From: Boswellia sacra
Lineage: Eukaryota > Streptophyta > Magnoliopsida > Sapindales > Burseraceae
Assembly (NCBI GenBank): GCA_013180625.2
Contig: SNVD02012234.1
Location: forward strand, 558,001-622,000
Direction of reading: 5' to 3'
Length of the DNA stretch: 64,000 nucleotides
The notes under the pieces were generated by a model, which worked only from the letters and a program-made list of their open reading frames with translations, did not search any database and was not told the DNA's origin. Below are positions 10,833 to 23,470 of this stretch, piece by piece; positions within the stretch are counted from its first letter, which is position 1, and every line of letters starts with the position of its first letter. The translations under genes and the position numbers were made by a program.

Positions 10833-13800
10833 TTAAATGAATGGAAATATAGCATACTCAGCATAGAAGAGATTCCATATAAACCGATAGTACCCTGATA
10901 TTGCTTCCTACAAACGGATATAAACAAATAATCAGATATCAGCCAAAGACCAAAATTTTTCTTTTTCGTATTTGACACTGAAAAGATTGTGCTTAATCAG
11001 GCTACCCAAATCAAATTAGCGATAAACCTTCACTAGTTATATAAAATGCTTCATACAAGAGTGTCTAAAACATAATGTGGAAATCTTTTGACTTCTTAAA
11101 TTTCTTATATTCGAACCTTTTATACTTAAAATTTATTATGTAAACCTAAGATGCATGGGGCCAGATGGGATTTTACTATTTTATTACTTAGTGTGGAGCT
11201 TAGGGCTGCATCATAAGAATCACACGAGAGTTAAGTTAGACCTCTATCACTTCTTCTAAATGAAACAATAAATCAAAATCAAACTATCACTTCTTCTGGG
11301 ACTTCCAAAGGAGCTATATTTAAACCCGAAAGCGGTCAACAGCTCAATTTAAACATAATGTCAGGAATCTTTTAGTCATTGTACTCAATTTAGATTGCAA
11401 AAGATGAACATCAAGAAACGACTCCTTTTTGAGTTTATGATAAAACAGTGATTTTGGGTCTTAAAAGTGGATACGGATCATCCAGTAGAGATTCTTTGAG
11501 GAAGGTGATGCGTTTGTGAGTGTTGTGTTGTGTTGGGGCATTTGCATGGCCCTTTCCAGCATTTTTGCCGTTTTCATTTGCAAAAGAATATCTTGTAGAA
11601 TGTGAAATCATTGTTTGGATACATGCTTTCAACAAAAAATGAAAAAAAAAAAAAAAAGAAAAGTGACCAAGGTACAAACATCTCACTGTATAGTATTCAA
11701 GCAAAAAAGAAACAACTTTGTAACATTCTTACTAGCACTCACTTTTGCCTTCCCACTACACTTATTATTATTATTATTTTTTAATTTTTCTCTCCTCTCA
11801 ATTAAGCATTGTTTCTCTTCCTCCCTCTACAACTCCTCTCATAGAATGTCAATAAATTTCATTTACAATAAAAATATTCTATTAAAAAAATTATGTCAAT
11901 AAATTTCATTTACAATAAAAATATTCTATTAAAAAAATTATGTGTCTAATTATTTTAAGCTAATAAATAATATGATTAATATAAAAAATATTTACATTTA
12001 AAAACATTATCTGAAAAATTTTATGAATATCTATCTACTTTTATATTTTATTAATTTTACTATTTAATTATTCTATAATATTTGAAAATAAAAAAATAAA
12101 ATTTTCATTTTTTTAATTATAATTCATTTAAAGTAAAAGCTTCAAATGCATATAACCAAACATATTTTCACAAAATTCAATCTCTCGTAGAACATGTAAG
12201 CATATCCCTTATTCTCATATCCAACTAAAACTTTAGAAACAAAACACATAATTTATAACTAAATGCAGACCAATTTTATGTTTTTGTTTTTATAATTTTT
12301 ATTTCAAAATAAAAAGAGAAGAAATGTTTATACATTTTTTTAAAGAGAATAAACGATAAAAAATATGTTTGATTACGTGTATTTGTATTTTCATTTTAAA
12401 TAAATTATAGTCTAAGAAAAAATTAAAAAATATTTTTTATTTTCAAATATTATAAAAATAATTAAAATATAATATTTAATGAATAATATAATTTATATTA
12501 AAATAATAAAATTATTTTCAAATAAAAAGTAAAAAAAGACAAATTATGTAAGTAGAAAGTAGTTTGGAAATAAGAAAAAGTTGTTTTTGTTTTTAGAGAG
12601 AATGATGCACGAGAGCACTTGTACGTCTACTCACCATTTCTTTTGTTTCTCAATGAAAATGCAATCCAAACATGTTTTACACAGTCTCTAATTAACTTGA
12701 ACCAAAACAAAAATTCAAAAAACACAAAAAATGCCTATCCAAACGCCCACTAGACTTGGCCCGTTTGGTTATGAATCTTGTGTTTTATTTTACAATAATT
12801 GTTTCAAAGTGAAAAGAGAAGATATATTTATGTATTTTTCAAGGATAATGAATGATTGAAAATATGTTTGGTTACGTGTTTTTTGTATTTTCACTTTAAA
12901 TGAATTATAGTTGAAAAAAATATTTTAATAATTAAAATACAATTTTTAATAAATAATTATAATTTATAATGAAATAATAAAATTAATTTAAAATAGAAGT
13001 AAAGAAAAGACAAAATAATATAAGAAGAGAGAACGAAGAAAATGAAAAAAAAAAAAGTTGTTTTCCCTTTTACTGGAAACTATGCAGTGAGAGGCTTGCA
13101 CCCCTATCATTTGTTTTCTACATGTTTTGCCAAAAACATCTATCCAAACATATATTAAAAATCTTACAAGATACCTGCTTGGAAATGAAAATATAAAAAA
13201 GGATGAGAATGGCTAAACAAACGGGCTCGTTTCTATCCATTTCCAAAACCAAATATGAAAAGAAATCCTCTCTCAGAAGTGATAAAACTAAATGAAAAAT
13301 CAATATGATCATAAAATAGTACAGAAGCTAGGATTACCTTGGTATAATTTGCTTTTTCTAACACCCAAGCCTGAAACAATATTCAGATAAAAAATATAAT
13401 TAAAATTTTAAAAAAAAATTGCCGAAAGTAATGACCAACAAACTAAGATATGCCAAGCATTATAAAAATTTATTTCTGAAAATTCCAGATAAAAAATACT
13501 GTCAAAATGGCCAGTAATTCCAAAAGTCTAATTTTATAAGAAAAGACCCAACAATGGCATTTAAACTCTAACAAGCCTCCTCACATAAATGGCCAAATTT
13601 ATTTGAAAGACTTTTCAGGTGAATTCAAATACAAACCTAGCTTGCTCTATGTTAAACTCTAATTGATAAGAAAGGAAAGTTACGAGGATTTATTCTCCGT
13701 CAGATAGGCTTTCACACCATGTCAAGTAACCCATAACCCAAAAGCTTAGAAAAAGACCCACCCATGGTTTTTAAGCTCATACAAAAACAAAAACATAATA

Positions 13801-16800
13801 TAGTAAGGAAAAATGAATCTGACCAAGCATAATCAACCAACCCCTAAAAAAAAAAATAATAATAAAATAAAAAGAAATCCCTGATCATGGTCTCAAGTAG
13901 AAACAAACCTGGAAAATCAAGCATGATGCCAAGATTACATGTGCAGGTATCATTAAGTTACGCCTAAACACCTGAAAATGCATACAAGTGGAATTAGTTA
14001 CAAGCTAATCTCTCTAGAAGAAAATGTCTACAAATACACTCAGATCCATTCATCCCACAAGCTTTGCATATAAGCACGGATCAATATACATTGTGCAGTA
14101 TGAAGGTATACACATCAAGAATATATATCGAGTAGCACTATCAAATACTTGATTAATGCCATTAGCTACACAAACAAGCAAAAGATCATAAATTAATTGT
14201 GCACAAACCATGTATAAATCAATAGAACTAACTTCAGAGAAGATAAAGGTTTACCTGGGGCAGGTAAATTGCCGCCAATACAGCAGCAATATAATTCACC
14301 AATAGAAGTCCAGAACCAAGGAATGCAATGTTTCTAACTCCAAGCTTTGTAGCAAAAGTTGATATTTTAAATCTATAACAATTTATAGGAATAAGAATGG
14401 CGTTACGAATCTTACAAAGTGGAAGGATACAGGGTTTGGTTTCAATCCAAACTACAAGAGATCAAGAGATGGCTAACAAGAATTGAGAATTTTAAATCTT
14501 GAAACAGTGGAAGAACAGGATACATAGATGCTATTGAAATGTCATATACCATTCCCAGTGAATGTTTTACAAACTCAGAGGGGCTTTTGATGCATCTAAT
14601 GCAGTTGGGTATGCACAAATTAGATTTCAGTAAAAAAGAAAACAAATGTATCAATGTAGTTATGTCTCCAACTTACTTGCGATCTCCCTCGACATCTGGA
14701 AGATCTTTTGTAACAGCAATGACCAGCGCAAACAATGTCACAAAGGTTGTGATGAAAGCCACAGGTGCACTGTAGGTAGAGATTGAAGGACGAGATGATA
14801 ATTCTTCTAGATAGTTTGAACAAGTGTTCACATAACTAAATACAAATTTCACATGATAAATGACATTCCAATATAAAAACATGAATTTACATAGCTGTCA
14901 TAGATATGAATTGCCAATATGTAAGACTACTGACTTAATATGTGGGACTTGAGGTCCCATGGCAACCATATTCAAATTCAAAACGTGCCACAAGCTACAC
15001 ACTTACTGCAGCATAAGGTGAAGAGAGTGGAAGATGCTGGCCACTTGACCAATTATTTGAATCCTGGCCAATTACTGATCCACAATTTCCTAAAGAAGCA
15101 CTAATAAAACCACAGACAAGTAATAGAAGTGCAAAGAAAGCAACTGGATTTCCTATTTATTCTTTTCTGTTATCTCACATTTGCAATCAAAAGTCAACTT
15201 ACAAGTAGATATCAAGAAGACACCACCATTACTGCAATAAGGCATGAATACACAAAAGGAAATCAGATTCAAGCTAATTATGATCACTAAACTGACCGCA
15301 ACTCTGGGTTCAGTCAGAGTTGGACAGGTGGATGTTAACAGCTTATAAACCCCTAAACTTTATTAAATGCAAGAGGCAGGATTCTAATCTGACTGTTGAT
15401 AGAGTTGTTTCCCTTTTGGAATATCCAGTGTACAGCATCAAAGATTACAATTAAACGTGGTTTGTTAGGCTAGTCTACGTACATGCAATAATTAACCACA
15501 ACTGAAAAGTAAAGACAGATACTACAGTAAGCTCATCCCTGGTAAACCATAGGTTATCCTTTCATGCAAGTCTTCTTATGGCCTTATCTCACTTATCCAA
15601 ATTATGAAACAATAAAATGTATGACAACTCACCTCCATTCAAATGTGAGCCCAAGGGCAGCTCTTGTAGCATAATATACACCAAAATTAAGAAGAAAGCC
15701 CCGCACCTGCAGAAGTTAATCTCTGTTATCTTTGTATAACAACCTAACCTTCTAGATGCCCGTGCATCAATTAACTATTATACATGTTAATGCAAAGTAA
15801 CAATCTTACGCGGATCACTAAATCAATCTCACACAATTTGAAAAATTCTTAAAATTCAGATGTCTTATAAAATAATAGCCTTTTTGTTTCCGAGAAATAA
15901 ATTGCCACCCACCCCTCCAATAAGAATAGAATAACACAAATGTTTGATAATTTAGCCAACAAAATGGCCATGTGGATGTAATATAGAGTAATGGAAATCT
16001 ACCCATCATGTAATACTCCCCCATGGCCACGGAGTTTCACCACTTTTAGATAATTGTATTTGACTTGCTAAGGAAAAACCAAGTGGGATAAAAACCTAAG
16101 GAAAGAAATACAATTACATGATGAATTAGTATTAGACGTCCTTAAACTGCATCATTAAAAAATCCTGCTAGTGGGATAAAAACAAAATATGCTCCCCCCA
16201 TGGTAACAACCAGCAAGATCAACCACAAATGTGAAGGGGTGTAAATCAAAGAAACTCAAAGTATGAAGGATGGAAATGAGAGAAAACTTAATTTATTACA
16301 CACAAAATGTATTTCCTTTTGATATAACAAAATTACAAAGCAATGGTTTGCATTTATGGGGAAATTTGCCACCCCCTTGACAAATCAAAATAAGCTATGC
16401 TACCCTTCACACATATCATTGTACGCTAGTGGTGTGCTATGTGACAGGTAGATTTCCACCGGTCTATATTGGGTCCACATAGCCGTTTTGTTCGCTAAAT
16501 TCTATTATGCATGTTTTTTTTCGTATTGGAAGGTTGGGTGGCAATTTTGCTTATAAATAGATATCACTTCCTTTATAAATTCTATCCCAAATCATTCAAA
16601 ATATTGATGAGCAATTTCCCTCCCATTCTTTTCCTTCTTAATTTATCTCTTCTTCCTTTACACCCTTGCACTTATTTTTTGACTTCATTTAATTCTTATT
16701 TCACAGCAATTTTTGTTCATAAACAATTCTTTAATCAACTTTATCTTACATTAATACTCAAAGGGACACACATGAAGATGACATGCAATTCATCTAATTT

Positions 16801-18861
16801 ATATATCAGAACTTGTAATAGATTTGTCTTGTCATATAACAATTAGAAAACTCCTTTTCTAGGATGTTGACATGCAGTCATTCTGTAACATTAACAAAAA
16901 ATCCAATCTCATATTTGTATAAGTGCCCAAACTTTGATTGTAATTCCAATTTAGAAGCAATCTTGCAGTTCAGATGTAGCGCAAATCAAAACCCAAAGAT
17001 TAGCTATGTGAATCATCAAATTTCAACCACCCACAGAGAACATGAAAAACTACCATTAAGTTGATTTAGGGTTTGAAGAGGATACAAAAATAAACCATAC
17101 CGTGGCAATTATAAGAAATGCAGCAACAGGAAATCTCTTCATTCTAAATGGCGGAACAGAATAGATAGTTCCCAGGAAAAGGCCAAGACAGTAAAGAGAA
17201 GTGATGAAAGGACCAAAATTCAATCCAACAATCAGGACACCTGTCACTGCGAAAAATATCACCAAGAGCCACGCAGATTGAACTGAAAGATCCCCTGCAG
17301 CTATGGGTAAGTAAGGTTTGTTTACTCTGCACACAACAGATAGAGTTTTAAAAAATGCACATGTCATAAGTAATTAACTACATAAGACGAACAATCTTAG
17401 ACTCAAGTACTCGTAAGTATTTTACACTCCCCAATCTAATTTTCTTACTTTACCATTGTTTAACAATGAGCTGTACCACATGATATTTTAAAAAACTGAA
17501 ATTTCAAAAGAAATACTGATCCTGAGATGATACTTTTGGGCTGTGTTATATTTCAGGCGATGGAATGCTTTACCAAAAACCTTTATCAGAAATTGTTGGC
17601 TTTAAGAATAAGCTTCATAGAAAGGATATAAGCCATCCAGTAAAAAAAAATAGATCAACCACTAACTGTCTGAAAACATGTGCTGCGTCTTAAACCTCAG
17701 GATATGCATAAAAAATTCAGTTCTGGCGGTGTATGATCTCACAACATACTTGTCAATTCCAATATCATAGATCTGATTGATGCCAACTATATAACCATTC
17801 CCGCAAATTAGAGCCAAGAGACCACAGAATGCCTTCAACAGCAGAGACCACTTTATTAGGTTTGGGTTCTCAATCAACGCTCTTGCCACCAAAGCACTGT
17901 CAACAGAATAATCAAGTAAACCTGTAATGGTTTCCAACAAAAACTAATTTACCAACTCTATACTGTATTTGTAATATAAATACATACGTAGATCCTAGAG
18001 CAGTTCCACGTATGGTATGGGGCCTCAGAAATCTCCAGCATGCATCTTTGAAAGCTGACACTCTGTCCAGTATTGGATCAGATCCAGCAGCTCCAACTTG
18101 AGAAGAGGCCTAGCAGCAGTCACTTCAACATTAATGTTATAGACAGACTCAGAAGCCTAAAAGGTCAGGGTGAACCAAACTTCAATACAACTCCGTCATC
18201 CATATCTAGTCTTAAAAAATGTCAAAGGGAAGTCAGCAACAGCAAAAATTAATTGACTAAAAACTGGTTTAGTTGCACACTCTCAACATGTTAAATGTTA
18301 ATAAACATAAACATAAACATTTCAAATCCAGAAAAAAATAGGTACCTTTTTCCTGAAAAAGATATGATACATGACATCAACTATTCACTCCTTTTTCACT
18401 TCAAAATATCATTTTTATTCTTATTTATCACCATAATAGACTTCCTAGAACTAAAGCTATCATCTAAATCTCATCAAATATTCCTTAAAAGAAGATAAAA
18501 TAAAATATAATTTATTTTGGGAAAAACATGCAAATCAGCAACTCTTAAAACAACCATTTTGTTTCAGTTAGCTGAAGTTGAATACATTAACATCTCAACT
18601 TGCTCCCACAGCCAGCAATATGAAGAAAACAAAACATACCCAGATGGAGAAACGCCTTTGATGTCTTTTTGAAGCATGTTTAGAGCCAATTCTGTAAGTG
18701 TAGAGCCCAAAAGACGGCCATTTCTTCAAGCATTTCAATGGCAAATCCGAGAATTTGCAGTTTTGATTAATGGGTATCCTTGTTTGAAGTGAATAAGCTT
18801 TACATGGTGAAGTTACAGCTGAAATTCTAAAGGACGAAGAGTGAGAGAGTGAAAGCTCCAT
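10833..18861 (-). CDS. HST: homogentisate solanesyltransferase, chloroplastic, complete
   Basis: Ten exons, read from high to low: 18861-18640, 18109-17988, 17896-17750, 17326-17101, 15706-15633, 14769-14677, 14372-14255, 13971-13909, 13370-13338, 10907-10833. All introns are GT-AG and in phase, giving 390 aa, close to the family's usual 385-390. The start MELSLS matches the family; an upstream in-frame ATG at 18915 is probably 5' UTR. Residues 1-75 are Ser/Lys/Arg-rich, a plastid transit peptide. The UbiA prenyltransferase core has the first Asp motif NQIYDIGID (N155, D159, D163) and the second KDLPDVEGD (D286, D289, D293), with several membrane helices. [15 protein letters not shown] and [15 protein letters not shown] mark HST and not the tocopherol enzyme HPT. 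It joins homogentisate to solanesyl diphosphate in the plastid inner envelope, the committed plastoquinone-9 step. The last intron (2.4 kb) carries repeats. Confidence 0.96.
11846..11939. repeat. perfect 47 bp tandem duplication in the last HST intron
   Basis: Positions 11846-11892 and 11893-11939 are identical head-to-tail copies beginning ATGTCAATAAATTTC. They lie in an AT-rich part of the 2.4 kb final HST intron. Confidence 0.95.
12240..12756. repeat. diverged sister copy of the adjacent MITE-like element
   Basis: This stretch shares sequence in the same order with 12759-13226: AAAATATGTTTGATTACGTG against AAAATATGTTTGGTTACGTG, then a similar TTTGTATTTTCA block. It ends TATCCAAACGCCC, resembling the other element's end. 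It is probably an older copy next to the newer one. Its left edge is not sharp. Confidence 0.4.
12759..13226. mobile_element. MITE with inverted termini GCCCGTTTGG / CAAACGGGC
   Basis: The left end reads GCCCGTTTGGTTA and the right end TAAACAAACGGGC, an imperfect inverted pair. The roughly 470 bp interior is AT-rich and noncoding, and lies in the last HST intron. GCCCGTTTGG-type ends are common in plant nonautonomous DNA elements. No clear target duplication was found, so the superfamily is not assigned. Confidence 0.55.
15885..16560. mobile_element. candidate inverted-terminus element in HST intron 4
   Basis: ATTGCCACCCACCCCTCCAA near 15900 and its approximate reverse complement TTGGAAGGTTGGGTGGCAAT near 16523 face each other about 630 bp apart. 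A further TTTGCCACCCCC copy lies near 16367. The interior is noncoding. It lies wholly in the 1.4 kb intron between HST exons 4 and 5, which fits an insertion. No target duplication was resolved. Confidence 0.4.
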
Positions 18862-19335
18862 AAAAGAGACAGAGAGTGGTCGTGGCAACTGGCTGCGCTC
18901 GAGGCATGTAATCAAGGGGTGCGGTCAATATTTTCCTGAAATTTGATATATTTGACTGATTTTATTTATTTTTAGATGATCACTTTGTGGCCCCTTTAAG
19001 AAAGAAAAAAATTCATAGACACTCCTCAAATAGGTTAAGTTACATTGCCAACCCTTTGTTATTCGGAGCAACTCCCAATTTTGACCACCATTAAAAAAAA
19101 AAATGTTATAATGACAGTATAGACATTTGAATAAGTGAAATAATAAATTTATCAAAAGTCAAATGAGCATAAAATGTCCATAATACCTTTAAAATTTGGA
19201 TTTTTTTTACTAGAAGTAAAAAATGGAGGTGTTTGTATTGTTATCTATTGAAGGATAAAATTTTAACATAAATTTCTAACAAACCCATATTAAAAAGAAT
19301 TTAAGAGATAATTAATATTTTTATTGTCAATTTGG
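18862..19335 (-). promoter_or_regulatory. HST 5' UTR and promoter region
   Basis: This DNA lies directly upstream of the HST start. An AAATATATC-like TATA candidate is present on the minus strand near 18943-18951, with an in-frame upstream ATG at 18915. Assignment as promoter is positional; no other element was recognised. Confidence 0.35.
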
Positions 19336-20107
19336 GGACCAGTAGCGAACCTAGGATTTTATTGAGTGGGGGCACCATTAATATTTATAATTTATTTTAT
19401 AAACTTTAGTGATAACATTAAATTAAAAAATAAAAAAATATACTTAAATGGGGGAGATTATACTATAATAGTTTGAAATTATAAAGAGTTAATTTTCTTT
19501 AAACTTGATGTCAACTAAAAATATCTTTTCTTTTAAAATATCTCTCTATAACTACTCAAAAAAATTATTTTATAACATACATTACTTTTTATCTAAAAAA
19601 ATACAAACTAATGAAATAAAGTAAAAAGTCTCTCACAAATAATTTTTTGAAAATATATTACTATTTTTTAAATCTAATTAATGCAAATAAATAAAAGATA
19701 AAGAGAAAGACATTACAAAAATATAACGTATGATTATATTTCAAATTATGAGAAAAAGGCAGTAATTACTATTCACTAGGACCATCAAATTTTTACTCTT
19801 TTAGCAACAATTGATTGAGGTTTTTTTAGATTATAAAAAAATTTATATAAAGTAAAACATATAATTGATGTTGAATTAAATAAATAAAAATAGAAAGCCA
19901 AAATTCTATTTATGAATCAGCGAATAAAAGTTAATTAAAATATAATATCAACTCATATTATTGTATGCCTCAAGTAGCTCAAATAGTTAAGAAAAAGAAA
20001 AGAGAATTGTAAAACTTAAAATTAATTTTTTTTAATTTTAAGAAAGGGATGTAAAAGTAACAAAGCAAAATAAATATTAATTTTTGCAAAATTGAGAGGG
20101 GGCCAGG
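19336..20107. repeat. AT-rich repeat with transposon-like edges
   Basis: The left edge has AGCGAACCTAGGATTTTATT then GAGTGGGGGCACC. The right edge has GAGAGGGGGCCAGG. Such GGGGGC-flanked AT-rich blocks are common nonautonomous repeats in dicot genomes. The interior has no coding sequence. The family is not assigned, and the right edge abuts or is interrupted by the GC-rich element that follows. Confidence 0.3.
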
Positions 20108-20845
20108 TCCAACCCCGACCCCGGCCCCGGCCCCGGTCAACAATTTCAAACCCCGGTCCCGGAAAATTTTCCGAAAATTTTTTTTCGAGGCCGGGGCCGG
20201 ATTACCCCGGGCGGGGCCGGGTTTTTCAATAACCCGGGATTAAAACCCGGGTTGCATATATATTTTTTTATTTTGATTTTTTTTTGTTTTGTTATATATA
20301 CATTGCATGGGGAGTTCATTGCAAAGTGGGCTACAGCCCAGCTGTGTCCTACCATGGTTATTGTCTTACTATTTTCAATAGAGAGCCGGTTCGAGTCTTG
20401 TGAACTGCATTTCTTTAAAACTCATTTAACTTATGTTTTCTAATTAGAATTTGTTGCACCTTTAATTCAAATATGGGCTGTGGCCGAGTGGTAAATTGTT
20501 TGCCATTTTCTTGTGTTAGTGGAGGGAATGAGTTTGAATCTCTTTCACTACAACACTTTCAAAACTCAATTTATTTTAGGTGGGCTGGGCTGGGTCTGGG
20601 CTTGGGCCTAAATTGTTAGGGGTTTATGGGTTTTTTAGAAAAATAGTGTGTGGGCTTAGGGGCTTATGTTTAAGAATTGAAAATTGATGGACTAAATTGA
20701 TGCAGCCTTTAATTTTAATTTTATACCCCGGGTTCAATTCCGGGTCCCTGGGCCCGGCCAATTACTCCGATTTTTCGGGCAATTCCCCGGCCCCGGATGA
20801 CCGGGTTTTTCGGGTCCCCGGCCCCGGTCGGGTTGGTTTGCCATC
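20108..20845. mobile_element. GC-rich element with CCCCGG-type inverted ends
   Basis: In a strongly AT-rich neighbourhood both ends are dense in CCCCGG/CCGGGG. The left end starts CCAACCCCGACCCCGG. The right end, reverse complemented, starts CCAACCCGACCGGGG. Further palindromic CCCGGG and CCGGAAAATTTTCCG blocks fill both arms, so each arm can fold. The right border GGTTTGCCATCCC (reverse GGGATGGCAAACC) resembles termini of hAT-type nonautonomous elements. The middle carries two tRNA-like promoter segments. No protein is encoded. Class and exact edges are inferred. Confidence 0.5.
20388..20540 (+). ncRNA. tRNA-like A-box/B-box sequences (SINE-like)
   Basis: TGGCCGAGTGG at 20481-20491 matches a tRNA A box, and GTTTGAATC at 20532-20540 matches a B box. 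A second B-box-like GGTTCGAGTC lies at 20388-20397. Spacing of about 40 bp between boxes fits an internal RNA polymerase III promoter of a tRNA-derived SINE. No intact tRNA cloverleaf can be drawn from what I see, so this is a tRNA-derived relic inside the GC-rich element and not a tRNA gene. Confidence 0.4.
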
Positions 20846-22479
20846 CCTACTCCATATCACTTAATTATGGTGACTGAATGATGATGAATTAGTATGAAAG
20901 AAAAATAAATGTATAGACGGGTAATTTAATATCAACAAAATTTGAATAAAAAATTTTAAACTATAACAGCTTCACCCTTTAATGTAAAATTTATGTATTA
21001 TAGTATATAATAATTTTATTTAATTAATAACAACTAAAACTGATTTTAATTATTAAAAACTAATATATTTAATATTATCCTTATCTAGTGCAAGTTAGCC
21101 TTACTATTTGAGTGTACAACTAATCTCATTTTTATAATATTAACATAATTTCAATAAAAACAGTAGAAATTTAGATTTGATGATGAGATTTTGCAACCAT
21201 CTATTTATTAAACATTGTGATCCATAGTGCTAATAATAATAGACACGAACAGATTGGGTACCTTATTGACTTTTTAGTAGCTACTTAATTGAATATGAGA
21301 CTAGAAAGATAATAAATCAATATTTGTTAAACTCACATTCATAATATTAAATGTAAATTTGTAATATGAATGAGAGATTATAGAATATTTTATCAGTTTC
21401 ATTTCATTTTATGATATAAATTCTTATACAGCATCATGAATTTTATGTTAAATATTTTTTTTAATAATTGAATCAGTATTCTTAACACAAAAGAAGAAGC
21501 AGAAGTTAATCATAAATATTACTAATGAAATATCGGTTTCGTTGAACCTAAGTATTATGTGTAACAATCTTCTCCAAATAACAGTATTCGAGCTAATCTT
21601 GAACAAATTAATTTACATCAATAAACCAACTTGATTTTTATATAAGCTGATTAAAAGTCTAATTAGTATTATTAATTAAAACAAGATTTCGTAGATAATA
21701 ATCATTTTTAACTTGTTTCAATTGTTTACAACCAAATGCTAGTTTATTGATACTTCTGGGATAGAACTTTATTTGAAACTTTATGGTTACGCCAATATTG
21801 TGGGTTAATGGAAATCAAGTTATGAATCATAATCATCTTCTTGAGAATATATACATGTAGTAATCTTCCCTTCTCTATTTTTCTAAGCTCTTAAAATCTT
21901 GTGTTACTGAATTTTATTATACATCATTAAAAATTATTTTATTTTTTTCTCTTCTTCAATATTTCCTTTCTACCAATTAAAACGTTAAGATTTAACATAA
22001 ATAAAAAAAACACAAATAGTGGGAGAATCTTAATCTCTATATTAATTATTGCAAAGCATCCCTAGAAATGTAGGATCCAAAATCCTTTACAATTAAGCTA
22101 TTTATGCAAAAACATTTTTTATTGATGACCTGGTAATTATCTGTGTTAAAGAAAATATTTCATATTATATATAAAAATAATGATACTCTTCTTAAACTTT
22201 TATCCCAAAAGAAAACTCATCCCAAATAATATGTTACATGAAGTGTAATATATGAATCACGAGATGATGCAATAAGTGATATGACAATGTCACATCATAT
22301 ACCACATCAATTGTGATGAGTTTTGGAATAAAATTTGATAAGAGTATCATTTCTCTATATATAATATTAGATGAAAGGAAATATTTTCCGTATAAACATG
22401 TAGAACCTTGTTAGTGCTTCTTGCTAATCAAAATAAACATATAAATATCAGATATCACAACAAAAATTTCATTTTCAAT
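20846..22479. other. AT-rich intergenic region, nothing recognised
   Basis: I see only AT-rich sequence with short chance frames. Homology to the HST gene begins only at about 22480. Confidence 0.6.
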
Positions 22480-22670
22480 TGCCAATAAAACTAAATGAAA
22501 ATAAAAAACTACTATGATCATAGCATGGTACATGATTACCTTGGTATAATTTGCTTTTTCTAACACCCAAACCAGAAACAATATCCAGATAAAAATTATA
22601 TTCAAATTAAAATTGTAAGGAATTGAAATTTAGAAAACAAAATAATAATAAAAATAATGATGAAAATAAA

Positions 22671-23243
22671 TGGGTCATTTTCCACTCACCTCACCCTGGT
22701 TTAACAAAAATTTCACAAACCTCCCTTCTCCATTAAAGACTGATGAAAATCATGTTAAACATATATATTTTTCACAAATTACCCATAATTTGGTATTTAA
22801 AAAATATTTAAAATATGAAAAATCTAAAAATAAAACCTAAAACTTGATTCCATTGTCTATCAACCACTACACCCAAAAGTCTTTTAAAAATTATTACTAT
22901 AATAAATAATCCATAAATTTGAAATAATTTTTTTAAAAAAGCACTTTTTTACATTAAAATCTTAAAATAATAAAAAAATTTGTAGCACGTATGCCCGCAA
23001 AAATTGTCTCATAAACTTTAAATCTTCCAAAGCATTTTTTTTTAATTTTCTAATTTTAATTTTTGGATTTTGGAATTTTTATATTTTTGAACAATAAATT
23101 ATGGGTAATGTTGAGAATATACATATTTTTTAATAGAATTTTCTAACTGATCTCAATGGAAAGGAGAGATTCGAGGGACTTTAAGAACTATTAAATGTTA
23201 TGAAAGATTTCATAATTGTAGGAATGTGAGTAGAATTGACCAA
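22671..23243. mobile_element. candidate MITE inside the HST pseudogene intron
   Basis: The left edge GGGTCATTTTCCACTCAC and the reverse complement of the right edge (GGTCAATTCTACTCAC) match. So do subterminal blocks CTCCCTTCTCCATT and CTCTCCTTTCCATT. The roughly 570 bp AT-rich noncoding interior and inverted ends suggest a miniature DNA element. It has no counterpart in the functional HST intron, which supports insertion after the duplication. Confidence 0.45.
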
Positions 23244-23350
23244 AATTTAACCTTAATATAAGCTGCCAGTAAGCATTATTTATAAACCCATAACCAAGCA
23301 TAACCAACCAACCCAAAATAGACATGAATTAATGAATATATATATATATT

Positions 23351-23417
23351 TTGTTTCTAATTAATTACAATGTCATCATGCATTTTAATTTTTATACTTG
23401 CTAAGCAAAATGCTCAA
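23351..23417 (+). repeat. left arm of a 67 bp perfect inverted repeat
   Basis: This stretch is the exact reverse complement of 34141-34207. It begins TTGTTTCTAATTAATTAC and ends AAATGCTCAA, directly followed by (AT)n. The right arm is continuous with native HST-pseudogene sequence, so this left arm is probably the inverted copy. Confidence 0.95.
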
Positions 23418-23443
23418 TATATATATATATATATATATATATA
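23417..23443. repeat. (AT)n microsatellite, left border of the pararetrovirus remnant
   Basis: A pure AT dinucleotide run of about 27 bp. It sits between the inverted-repeat arm and the first pararetroviral sequence, mirrored by the (AT)n at 34094-34140. Confidence 0.9.
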
Positions 23444-23470
23444 GCATGGTCAGACAAAGCAACTTAAGCT

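Noticed and set aside
11435..11902. Short frames in the last HST intron
   Set aside because: AT-rich chance frames with lysine and phenylalanine runs, lying in an intron.
12759..13226. 8 bp hAT-type target duplication around the MITE
   Set aside because: Flanks TAGACTTG and TCGTTTCT do not match, so superfamily assignment was dropped.
20461..20550. Possible tRNA gene
   Set aside because: A and B boxes are present, but acceptor and anticodon stems do not pair into a full cloverleaf. Treated as SINE-like relic.
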